From Acidimicrobiaceae bacterium (GTDB lineage Bacteria > Actinomycetota > Acidimicrobiia > Acidimicrobiales > Ilumatobacteraceae), in assembly GCA_947490975.1 (NCBI GenBank), contig CANLHV010000081.1, positions 1-5,764 on the forward strand: a stretch of 5,764 nucleotides of DNA, read 5' to 3'. Of this stretch, positions 1 to 5,764 are shown one piece after another. The notes under the pieces are model-generated. The model was given only the letters and a program-made list of their open reading frames with translations, was not told the DNA's origin and searched no databases. Positions within the stretch are counted from its first letter, which is position 1. Each line of letters opens with the position of its first letter. Made by a program: the position numbers and the translations under genes.

Positions 1-515
1 AGAGCCAAAATCCAGTCGTAGGCCAACATCACACATGCAACAACAAACATGAGTGAACCGTCGAGCAACCAGACCAACGCGCCCCAAGAGAAAAACATCG
101 TTAACGTTTCGATGTCGCTCGTCACTCTTGAAACCAGAGCACCTCGACGCTCTTCATTATGGTCAGCAAGACTCAAACGATGAATGTGATCAAACAGCTT
201 CACTCGCATCGAATAGAGACCTTCTTCTGCCCCGATGCCTAGTCGCAACACCGCTTGACGCAACGAGAAAGCAGCGATGACTACTGATAATGCGGCGATT
301 GCGCACATTTGAAGAATAAAGTCCAAACGAATATTGCCAGGCCTTAAACCTTTGTCAATTGTTTGTTGCATCAGAACTGGCACCACAACTCTTGCTAGCG
401 AACCGATAAGGGCGAACAAAAAAGTTAAGCCGATACCCTTAGCCAAAGCCGGCGCAACATTAAAACCTCTGTTTAGGGTTCGAGCAGTATCAAAACGGCC
501 AATTGGTTCGTTCAT
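1..515 (-). CDS. ABC exporter half-transporter (permease-ATPase), N-terminal part only
   Basis: This is the first 171 codons of an ABC exporter subunit; the rest, including the whole ATPase domain, lies beyond the left edge. The start ATG is at 515-513, 13 bp after the stop of the upstream ABC gene, so the two are surely co-transcribed. Only a weak AGAAG-type ribosome site precedes it. The visible part is the type-1 exporter transmembrane domain. Hydrophobic segments lie at about residues 24-48, 65-90 and 142-170. Between the second and third is the family-typical cytoplasmic stretch with LYSMRVKLFDHIHRLS (about 100-115), followed by GALVSRVTSDIE (about 125-136), which matches the usual pattern G-x-L-x-S-R-x-x-x-D. 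The opening residues MNEPIGRFDTAR look like a short cytoplasmic leader. It probably supplies the catalytically competent nucleotide-binding domain of a heterodimer, because its neighbour's is degenerate; that part cannot be seen here. The substrate is unknown; lipid, drug or peptide export are all possible. Confidence 0.9.
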   Translation of the reverse strand, partial: MNEPIGRFDTARTLNRGFNVAPALAKGIGLTFLFALIGSLARVVVPVLMQQTIDKGLRPGNIRLDFILQMCAIAALSVVIAAFSLRQAVLRLGIGAEEGLYSMRVKLFDHIHRLSLADHNEERRGALVSRVTSDIETLTMFFSWGALVWLLDGSLMFVVACVMLAYDWILA

Positions 516-528
516 TACTTGTCCACTT

Positions 529-2304
529 CTAAGTATCTTTTCTGTCGTGTTCAAAGGCGCTTATCAATAGCCGATATGGTTCACTTTTTTCGAGAAGAAA
601 TTGATGCGTACCTTGGTCAACAATCCGACCATCAGCCATGAAGAGAACCTCGTCAGCCAATGCAATAGTTGAAGGGCGTGAGGCAACGATAAGCAAAGTG
701 CGACCAGTTGAAATACCTCGAAGACTTGATATTACGTTTGATTCGGTTTTCGGGTCGAGAGCTGATGTGGTGTCATCAAGCAATAAAACAGGTCGGTCTT
801 GGGCAATCGCACGCGCTAAAGCCACCCGTTGCCTTTGTCCGCCACTGAGACTGACACCCCGCTCTCCCATCATCGTCTCGAGACCTTGTTCAAGATCACC
901 AATAAAGTCTTGGCACTGCGCAGCCGAAATTGCTTTCGTTACTCGTTCGCTGCTGATGTCTGCGTCAAGGGTGATGTTGTACCGAAGAGATTCTGCAAAT
1001 AAGAACGCTTCTTGAAATACAAGCGCGACACCACCTTCTTGCACCGCCAAAGAGCCCGAGATTGGTTCGATTAAACCAGAAATTAAATGCAACAGAGTTG
1101 ATTTGCCACAACCTGTCGCGCCTACGAGTGCAACGACTTTGCCCTCTTCGATTTTCATTGAAAGATTTTTCAACACCGGAGAACCGTCTTGATGACTAAA
1201 GCAAAGTTCATTTATCTCAATTGCAACACCGGCCTGAGCTCGATCTATTCTCAAAATTGGATCTGCCAAAAGTTCTTCGTCTAGAACCTCTCGAATGCGA
1301 CGCCAACCGGCAACCGAATGTGGAATCTCAGAAAACAAATAGCCGATTATTCGAAGTGGAAAAATCAATAAAGTAAACAAATAAATAAAACTCGACAAAT
1401 CGCCAACGCTCATATCACCTGACTTCACGCGAAAGGCTCCGAGCACAATAAGCAAGATGTTTATCAAAGTCGGAACAACATCCAGCATCGCCTCAAACAC
1501 AGAGCGAACGCCGATTGCGCTAATTCGTGCATCCTTTAAGCGTGACGAAATTCTTGCCAGCTTCTCTGTTTCGCGACCTTCAGCACCGAAAGACTTGACA
1601 ACCATGACACCATCAAAGCTTTCGTGAACAGCCTCAGACAACGTGCCTAACTCTTTTTGTGCAACATTGTAAAAACGATCAATTCGACGTTGATAACCAA
1701 TATTCAGTGTAAGCAAAATCGGAAACACGACAATGGCGAGAAGCCCGAGTGGTATATCGACATACAACATCCAACCTGCTGAGACGACCATCATCACTAA
1801 CACCGATGTCGAAAATGGCAGAGGTGCCAAGACTGCAACGGTTGCGTCTGCATCGACTCCGCAACGCGCGACAATGTCGCCAGTCATCCGCTGCCGATGC
1901 CATTTGACGGGCTGCTTGACTATGTGGTCAATGACTTTTTCAGTGATGGTTTCACACGTTCGCCATTCGGTTCTTCCAGCGAAACTTCTTCGCACCACCA
2001 CACCGAGAGCTCTCAACAGACCAATGCCAATAACAATGACAGAACCTGCAATCAGGGCCGCGAGATCGACCTCACCCTTTTCGAATCGAACCAAAATCAC
2101 TCGATCGATCATCCACTTAAGACCAATAGACGAGGCCACCGTACAAATGGCAAACAGTGCAGCCCCCGAAACTGCAATTACAAACAGGCGGGGATGAAAA
2201 CGGACTATCTGGTTGACAAGCTTTGCGGCCTCACCAAGTCTGCCCTTTGCATCTGCCTTGGCTGAGTCTCTAGTCACAATCGCTTCATCTACAAAACTCA
2301 CCAC
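529..2304 (-). CDS. ABC exporter half-transporter with degenerate ATPase site
   Basis: This is a full-length 591-aa fused permease-ATPase of the inner membrane. About six transmembrane helices are visible (roughly 39-61, 82-103, 158-180, 183-201, 271-293, 303-325). The nucleotide-binding domain starts near residue 360: Walker A GATGCGKST at 395-403 (K401), Q-loop Q431, signature LSGGQ at 486-490, Walker B VLLLDD at 506-511 and D-loop SALD at 514-517. Two catalytic positions deviate: the Walker B glutamate is Asp (D511) and the switch-loop histidine is Ser (S542, in ASRPST). In known heterodimeric exporters such as TM287/288 and BmrCD, this kind of change marks the subunit that binds ATP but hydrolyses it poorly; that the same holds here is inferred. 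The start is GTG at 2304, with GTG at 2301 as an alternative. In-frame TAG, TGA and TAG codons lie just upstream, so it cannot begin earlier. No clear Shine-Dalgarno is present. It is followed after 13 bp by its probable partner. The substrate cannot be told from sequence. Confidence 0.95.
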   Translation of the reverse strand: MVSFVDEAIVTRDSAKADAKGRLGEAAKLVNQIVRFHPRLFVIAVSGAALFAICTVASSIGLKWMIDRVILVRFEKGEVDLAALIAGSVIVIGIGLLRALGVVVRRSFAGRTEWRTCETITEKVIDHIVKQPVKWHRQRMTGDIVARCGVDADATVAVLAPLPFSTSVLVMMVVSAGWMLYVDIPLGLLAIVVFPILLTLNIGYQRRIDRFYNVAQKELGTLSEAVHESFDGVMVVKSFGAEGRETEKLARISSRLKDARISAIGVRSVFEAMLDVVPTLINILLIVLGAFRVKSGDMSVGDLSSFIYLFTLLIFPLRIIGYLFSEIPHSVAGWRRIREVLDEELLADPILRIDRAQAGVAIEINELCFSHQDGSPVLKNLSMKIEEGKVVALVGATGCGKSTLLHLISGLIEPISGSLAVQEGGVALVFQEAFLFAESLRYNITLDADISSERVTKAISAAQCQDFIGDLEQGLETMMGERGVSLSGGQRQRVALARAIAQDRPVLLLDDTTSALDPKTESNVISSLRGISTGRTLLIVASRPSTIALADEVLFMADGRIVDQGTHQFLLEKSEPYRLLISAFEHDRKDT

Positions 2305-2344
2305 ATAGTTCTATCACTAGAGCACATCACGTATCGTTGTAGCA
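2305..2344. promoter_or_regulatory. 40-bp divergent spacer between ABC exporter and membrane-protein genes
   Basis: This short spacer separates two divergently transcribed genes and must hold, or overlap, both promoters. On the plus strand TATCGT at 2332-2337 fits the TANNNT form of a -10 element and ends 7 nt before the ATG at 2345, which suggests a transcript starting at or next to the start codon. On the minus strand the best -10-like hexamer is TAGAAC (2313 down to 2308), which ends 6 nt before the second GTG at 2301. It matches TATAAT at four positions but lacks the final T. No convincing -35 boxes or Shine-Dalgarno sequences are seen. The plus-strand assignment is plausible and the minus-strand one is weak. 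Confidence 0.4.
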
Positions 2345-2857
2345 ATGAAATTCGTATTGCGAACAATTGTCGCAACGGCAATCGCGTTGATTATCGCAAT
2401 GTGGGTTTACGCACTATTTTTTGCATCAAAAGAGTCAGTGAATAAATTTGGAGATCGCTCTTGGGCAAGCCGTGCACAAGAGCGATGTTTAGTCGCCAGA
2501 GAACAGCGAAAGAGTTTGTCTGATTACAGAATCGTTGATTCGTTGGGCCAAGATGCACTCGTCGAGCGAGCGGCATTGATCGATCGTGCAACAGACACTA
2601 TTGAAAGTTTCGTGAAAGAGTTTCGCGACAGACTTCCGACAGACGCCAAAGGTCGCGAATTGGTCGGACTCTGGCTCAATGATTATGAGATATACATTGC
2701 CGATCGAAGAGAGTTCTCCGACAATTTACGAGCCGGAGTGAATGAACAATTCGCTGAAACGCCGATTGAGGGACTGCCGATTAGCGAGAAAATTGCGACC
2801 TTTGCCGCCGATAACGAGATGTCGTTTTGCAAACCGCCAATCGATCTCTCGATTTAA
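2345..2857 (+). CDS. Single-pass membrane-anchored protein of unknown function, 170 aa
   Basis: I do not recognise a named family. The protein opens with MKFVLR, a short basic cytoplasmic tail. One hydrophobic helix follows (about residues 7-27, IVATAIALIIAMWVYALFFA), which could be a membrane anchor or an uncleaved signal. The remaining 140 residues are hydrophilic and probably lie outside the membrane. They are rich in Arg, Glu and Asp and are predicted mostly helical. Notable stretches are ERAALIDRATDTIESFV (74-90), WLNDYEIYIADRREF (110-124) and a C-terminal PISEKIATFAADNEM (145-159). There are only two cysteines, C48 and C162, one at each end of the outer domain, so a disulfide is possible. 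The W-L-x-D-Y ... D-R and F-A-x-x-N-x-M ... C-x-P-P patterns resemble small conserved hypotheticals I associate with Acidimicrobiia; this is from memory and unchecked. The ATG at 2345 has no Shine-Dalgarno and lies 7 nt after a -10-like box. It is monocistronic: the next gene is convergent and the stops overlap. Confidence 0.8.
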   Translation: MKFVLRTIVATAIALIIAMWVYALFFASKESVNKFGDRSWASRAQERCLVAREQRKSLSDYRIVDSLGQDALVERAALIDRATDTIESFVKEFRDRLPTDAKGRELVGLWLNDYEIYIADRREFSDNLRAGVNEQFAETPIEGLPISEKIATFAADNEMSFCKPPIDLSI

Positions 2858-3480
2858 AAATGTAGTTTTGCCGACCATCCAGAGTCTTGCGAATATTGAC
2901 GAATGACTCTGGCTGGCGCACCAACTGCGACACAAAAATCAGGTAAGTCTCCGGTCACTACCGAATTTGCGCCTACGGCGACATTTTTACCGATTCGTGA
3001 GCCAGGAAGAACTACAACGCCGTGCCCTAGCCAAGAGCCGCTGCCGATTGAAACTGGTCGCTCGGGTTGACTCTGTTGCGATATCGGACGCTGAACATCT
3101 TCATAACCGTGGCTCTGATCAGTTATATAAACGTGATGTCCCGTCCACACATCGTCGCCAATGTCAATTGATAAATGTCCAACAATTCCCGAACCTCGGC
3201 CAATCAAACACCTGTCGCCGATTTTCACGACGGGGTCAGTCAGACACTGCTGACCAGGCACCATGCCCGCCGAAAGCGCTACGTGTTCTCCGATCATTGT
3301 TCCCTCGCCGATATGTATGTACCGCTCATTGAAAATAGTTGTAAATGGAAACAGAATTATCGACCCTGCACCAAACTTTCCAAACGACGCTGCCCTTTTT
3401 GAATCTGGGCTAATAGCCGACTTGAACTTGAACTTCTGCCAAAGTCTTGCTACAAAATCACCAAGCAGGTTTCTAAGCAC
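2854..3480 (-). CDS. Left-handed beta-helix (hexapeptide-repeat) acyltransferase
   Basis: This 208-aa cytoplasmic enzyme is of the Maa/NodL/WbbJ-type acyltransferase superfamily, which usually transfers acetyl from acetyl-CoA to a sugar hydroxyl or amino group. Hexapeptide repeats (I/V-G-x-x-x-x) run from about residue 56 to 175, for example IHIGEGTMIG (55-64), VKIGDRCLIG (85-94), IDIGDDVWTG (105-114), VSIGSGSWLGHGVVV (143-157) and SRIGKNVAVGANSVV (161-175). The likely catalytic histidine is H124 in the loop TDQSHGYED (120-128), which interrupts the helix as in related enzymes. The C-terminal GAPARVIR (187-194) is the family's characteristic closing motif. Members are normally trimers with acyl-CoA bound between subunits. 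The acceptor is not deducible; cell-surface polysaccharide or a lipid-linked sugar is a reasonable guess. The start is GTG at 3480 with an in-frame TAG immediately before it, so no upstream start is possible. There is no Shine-Dalgarno, and a TACGCT hexamer lies 6 nt upstream. No glycosyltransferase genes are seen nearby, so it looks like a stand-alone gene. Confidence 0.9.
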   Translation of the reverse strand: MLRNLLGDFVARLWQKFKFKSAISPDSKRAASFGKFGAGSIILFPFTTIFNERYIHIGEGTMIGEHVALSAGMVPGQQCLTDPVVKIGDRCLIGRGSGIVGHLSIDIGDDVWTGHHVYITDQSHGYEDVQRPISQQSQPERPVSIGSGSWLGHGVVVLPGSRIGKNVAVGANSVVTGDLPDFCVAVGAPARVIRQYSQDSGWSAKLHF

Positions 3481-3516
3481 CTAATTAGCGTAATCAAGTC
3501 GTATTAGATTGAAAGA
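3481..3516. promoter_or_regulatory. 36-bp divergent promoter spacer with two back-to-back -10-like boxes
   Basis: This spacer separates the divergent acyltransferase and esterase genes. On the plus strand TAGATT (3505-3510) is followed by exactly 6 nt and then the esterase GTG. On the minus strand TACGCT (3492 down to 3487) is followed by exactly 6 nt and then the acyltransferase GTG. Both fit TANNNT -10 elements of leaderless transcripts. Neither has a good -35 match; the best, on the minus strand, is TTTCAA. With the -10 boxes 12 bp apart, polymerase bound at one should block the other. The spacer also contains the 8-bp palindrome CTAATTAG (3481-3488), whose ATTAG half recurs at 3503-3507, a possible but weak operator. 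Confidence 0.45.
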
Positions 3517-4932
3517 GTGATTCAAATCTCCAATCGGTATGGAACTTTTTCAGGCTCTAAATACAACAACCACGTTGATGAGTTTCTTGGCATCCAATAC
3601 GCTCGGGCCGAACGTTTCGAAGCACCTGTCGACATCGAAAAGTACAGCGAGATTGTCGAGGCCAATTCGTTTGGGGCACAATGCCCTCAGGTACCGGGCT
3701 TCATGGAAGACATTCTCAACACGAAAGAATTGCCTACTTCAGAAGAATGTCTTTACTTAAATATCTGGAAGCCATCTGAAGTCAAGTCACCTCTTCCAGT
3801 TTTATTCTGGATTCACGGCGGCGCATATACAAATGGCACTGCCGCTACGAGTTGGTATCACGGTGCAAATCTCGTAGAACTTGGCGATGTCATAATCGTT
3901 TCGATCAATTATCGACTTGGTCCGTTCGGTTTTATCGCAGCCAATAATTGGGGTCTCCTTGATCAGATAAGTGCACTCCGCTGGGTGAATAGAAATATCG
4001 AAAGCTTTGGTGGTGACCCCACCAATGTCACAATCTTTGGAGAGTCTGCTGGTGGAAGCAGTGTCGTCGCACTTACGGCGTCGCCATCGACTAAAGGTTT
4101 AATTGCAAAAGCGTGGGCGATGAGCCCCTCGCTGCGTCAGTTGCGCACAAATGCTGAAGCTGCCGAAGCGACGGCTGCATTTTTTGAGGTTGCGCGCGTC
4201 GATTCACTAAATGGTCTTAAAGCATTAACGACGCAACAAATCATCGACGCAACCGCTCAGATGTTTTTGAATCTCGATAACTACATCTCAACGTTTAGTC
4301 CTACACGTGGTGGCTCTGCGCTTCCTGAAACTGCTTATGAGGCTTCGGCAAAGTCGCAAATACCACTTGTTGTGGGTACAAACCGTGACGAGAATCGACT
4401 TTGGGCAGTCTTGAATCCTCAGCCGTTAGAGATTTCTGGTGCTAAAGAATATTTCGATCAAGCATTCAAAGAGTTCTCACCAGATGCTTGGACAATCTAC
4501 GAACAACATCTGGGTAAGTCATCTCCAGTTCAAATGGTTTCTTCAATGCAAACTGATCGTGACTTTCGCGTTCCAGCATGGCAGCTATGTGATGTCAGAA
4601 GCGAAGTTGGCAGTAAGACGTGGATGTATTGGTTCACATGGCCGACCCCAATTTTTGACGGTGTCTTGGGTTGCTGCCATGCGCTTGACCTGCCATTTAT
4701 GTTCAGCAATCTCAACAAACCCAATGTTGAGTTATTTACCGGCACTGACCCCAATCGTTCGAAGATATCGGGGCACTTCACAACCGAGCTGCTCAGATTT
4801 GCGAAAACAGGCGAAGTTTCATGGCCGAATTACACGCCGTCAGCAAGAAGCACTTTACGGATCGACGTCGAAACCGAAGTGCTATCAGAGCCCGACCCAA
4901 CTATTCGAAACCTTTGGAAACAAATCTCTTAA
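3517..4932 (+). CDS. Type-B carboxylesterase (alpha/beta hydrolase)
   Basis: This 471-aa serine esterase of the carboxylesterase/cholinesterase (COesterase) family hydrolyses carboxylic esters, and in some relatives carbamates or amides. The family-defining motifs are all present: EECLYLNIWKP at 76-86, the oxyanion-hole HGGAY at 100-104, and the nucleophile elbow FGESAGG at 174-180 with catalytic S177. The acidic member is E292 in GTNRDE (287-292) and the catalytic histidine is H388 in GCCHALDLPF (385-394), in the family's usual order. The TDRDFRVPAW stretch (347-356) is also typical. No signal peptide is seen, so a cytoplasmic location is likely. At 471 residues it is slightly shorter than many relatives (about 490-550) but appears intact. 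The start is GTG at 3517, because an in-frame TAG lies at 3505-3507 and only ATT, GAA and AGA codons fall between. The AT-rich GAAAGA directly abutting the GTG is too close for a ribosome site. The downstream oxidoreductase gene overlaps its 3' end, implying one operon. The natural substrate is unknown. Confidence 0.95.
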   Translation: MIQISNRYGTFSGSKYNNHVDEFLGIQYARAERFEAPVDIEKYSEIVEANSFGAQCPQVPGFMEDILNTKELPTSEECLYLNIWKPSEVKSPLPVLFWIHGGAYTNGTAATSWYHGANLVELGDVIIVSINYRLGPFGFIAANNWGLLDQISALRWVNRNIESFGGDPTNVTIFGESAGGSSVVALTASPSTKGLIAKAWAMSPSLRQLRTNAEAAEATAAFFEVARVDSLNGLKALTTQQIIDATAQMFLNLDNYISTFSPTRGGSALPETAYEASAKSQIPLVVGTNRDENRLWAVLNPQPLEISGAKEYFDQAFKEFSPDAWTIYEQHLGKSSPVQMVSSMQTDRDFRVPAWQLCDVRSEVGSKTWMYWFTWPTPIFDGVLGCCHALDLPFMFSNLNKPNVELFTGTDPNRSKISGHFTTELLRFAKTGEVSWPNYTPSARSTLRIDVETEVLSEPDPTIRNLWKQIS

Positions 4933-5764
4933 ATTCGCTCTGGCGCGAATCGTCTGAACATTTAGCCACAAGCAGACGTGCATTAGACACAGATCTGCAA
5001 TGTGATGTGGCGATCATCGGTGGCGGCTACAGCGGCTTGTGGACGGCTTATTATTTGAAGCAGTTCGCTCCTGATTGCCGAATTGCGGTTCTTGAGTCAA
5101 ATCAAATCGGCTTCGGAGCAAGCGGTCGCAACGGTGGATGGTGCAGTGGCTTTTTGCCGGTTTCGCTTGGCGAACTTGAAGCGAGTCATGGACGACAAGC
5201 AGCTATTGAGATGTATACCGAGAGCTTCCGAACCCTCGACGAAATTGAAAGTGTGATCACCAATCAAAAGATTGATTGCGATTACCACCGCGGAGGAACA
5301 ATAAATGGTGCTACCAATTTGGTCCAGAAGTCACGCATTGATGCCGAAGTATCTGAAATGCGTCGTTTCGGTTTTGATGAAAATGACTACAGAATTCTCA
5401 CTACCAACGAGGTGTCGTCGCGAATCAAGATCATCGGCCTTACTTCTGCCTCATACACGCCGCATTGTGCTGTTTTGAATCCGGCAAAATTGGTGCAAGC
5501 ACTTGCGAACGCGGTTGAAAGATCTGGCGTAGAAATCTACGAAAATACGAATGTAGTTGAATATTCTTCAGGCCTTGTTAAAACCAACCGCGCTAGTTGT
5601 AAAGCGAGCGTCGTGATTCGAGCGACCGAAGGTTTTACTCCTCGATTGAAGCGTCACCGCCGCACACTTGCTCCTCTTTATTCATATATGGTCGCAACCG
5701 AACCACTCAGTACACGTCAGTTATCAGATCTTGGTTGGCAAAATCGAGAAACATATCATGATGC
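4914..5764 (+). CDS. FAD-dependent amine/amino-acid oxidoreductase (DAO fold), C-terminus off window
   Basis: The first 283 codons of a flavoprotein of the D-amino-acid/glycine oxidase (DAO) superfamily are present, closest in style to the gamma-glutamylputrescine oxidase-like branch. It probably oxidises a secondary amine or amino acid with FAD. Numbering from the TTG at 4914, the FAD-binding Rossmann motif DVAIIGGGYSGLWTAYYL is at 31-48, with the ribose-binding acid E61 at the end of the second strand (IAVLE). Next come GFGASGRNGGWCSG (66-79), the second cofactor-contact motif of this family, and later ATEGFTPRL and YMVATEPL. The frame is open to the right edge. The start is uncertain. The family usually begins near the SLWR seen at residues 8-11, and TTG 4914 is the only plausible initiator close by, overlapping the esterase gene by 19 bp. 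An in-frame ATG at 4821 would add 31 arginine-rich residues that look like out-of-frame esterase sequence. The overlap suggests translational coupling with the esterase. The substrate is not deducible. Confidence 0.9.
   Translation, partial: METNLLNSLWRESSEHLATSRRALDTDLQCDVAIIGGGYSGLWTAYYLKQFAPDCRIAVLESNQIGFGASGRNGGWCSGFLPVSLGELEASHGRQAAIEMYTESFRTLDEIESVITNQKIDCDYHRGGTINGATNLVQKSRIDAEVSEMRRFGFDENDYRILTTNEVSSRIKIIGLTSASYTPHCAVLNPAKLVQALANAVERSGVEIYENTNVVEYSSGLVKTNRASCKASVVIRATEGFTPRLKRHRRTLAPLYSYMVATEPLSTRQLSDLGWQNRETYHD

Noticed and set aside
53..570. Plus-strand open frames of 75 and 78 codons at the left edge
   Set aside because: They are antisense to the second ABC exporter subunit, whose translation is clearly family-like; no ribosome site or domain supports them.
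638..1015. 125-codon plus-strand open frame
   Set aside because: It is antisense to the nucleotide-binding domain of the ABC exporter, and its content mirrors the reverse of conserved ATPase motifs.
1733..2265. Two long plus-strand open frames (154 and 122 codons) antisense to the ABC exporter
   Set aside because: Low-complexity Thr/Ser/Arg-rich translations opposite the transmembrane region of a clearly real gene; typical shadow frames.
2304..2306. ATG on the minus strand at 2306 as the start of the ABC exporter
   Set aside because: It reads ATG TGG TGA and stops at once; it is out of frame with the exporter, which must begin at GTG 2304 or 2301.
2967..3484. Plus-strand open frames opposite the acyltransferase
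   Set aside because: They are antisense to a well-supported hexapeptide-repeat protein, and their translations are Arg/Cys-rich with no domain features.
2345..3516. Toxin-antitoxin, phage-defence or other small accessory system around the unknown membrane protein
   Set aside because: The neighbours are a housekeeping-like exporter and an acyltransferase, on opposite strands with separate promoters. No nuclease, toxin, recombinase or repeat signature is visible.
4821..4913. In-frame ATG upstream as the start of the FAD oxidoreductase
   Set aside because: It would add 31 residues rich in Arg and Lys that look like esterase sequence read out of frame, overlap the esterase by 112 bp, and extend well beyond where the family normally begins.
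4439..4957. 172-codon plus-strand open frame inside the esterase
   Set aside because: It lies in another frame of a gene with all catalytic motifs intact, and its translation has no recognisable domain or family-like composition.

Overview
The window is almost entirely protein-coding, with six genes in 5.76 kb and spacers of no more than 40 bp. By eye its G+C is mid-range (about 45-50%). The protein flavour suggests a compact actinobacterial genome: GTG and TTG starts, actinobacterial-type ABC exporter ATPase motifs, and a small membrane-anchored protein of a kind I associate with Acidimicrobiia. A mid-G+C aquatic member of Acidimicrobiia (Ilumatobacter/acIV-like) is my best guess. This is inference from protein style; the window contains no rRNA or other taxonomic marker.

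Layout, left to right. On the minus strand, reading leftward, is a tandem pair of ABC exporter half-transporters. The first (2304 to 529) is complete and carries a degenerate ATPase site. The second (515 to beyond position 1) follows after 13 bp and is cut by the window edge. They most likely form one heterodimeric exporter of unknown substrate. Divergent from them across a 40-bp spacer is a plus-strand gene (2345-2857) for a 170-aa single-pass membrane-anchored protein of unknown function. It ends tail-to-tail with a minus-strand left-handed beta-helix acyltransferase gene (2854-3480), and the two stop codons overlap. A 36-bp divergent spacer then leads to a plus-strand pair: a complete type-B carboxylesterase (3517-4932), and a FAD-dependent amine/amino-acid oxidoreductase of the DAO fold, which begins inside the 3' end of the esterase and runs off the right edge.

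Functionally there are three units: export (ABC pair), cell-envelope or polysaccharide-type acylation (the beta-helix enzyme), and a probable two-gene catabolic unit (ester hydrolysis plus flavin-dependent oxidation). Three of the four genes that face a spacer have a TANNNT hexamer 6-7 nt before the start codon and no convincing Shine-Dalgarno, which suggests leaderless transcripts. I found no RNA genes, mobile elements, CRISPR arrays, attachment sites or clear terminators. I see no strong evidence for an undescribed multi-gene system; the most notable points are the doubly degenerate ATPase site, the leaderless-promoter pattern and the overlapping esterase-oxidoreductase pair.
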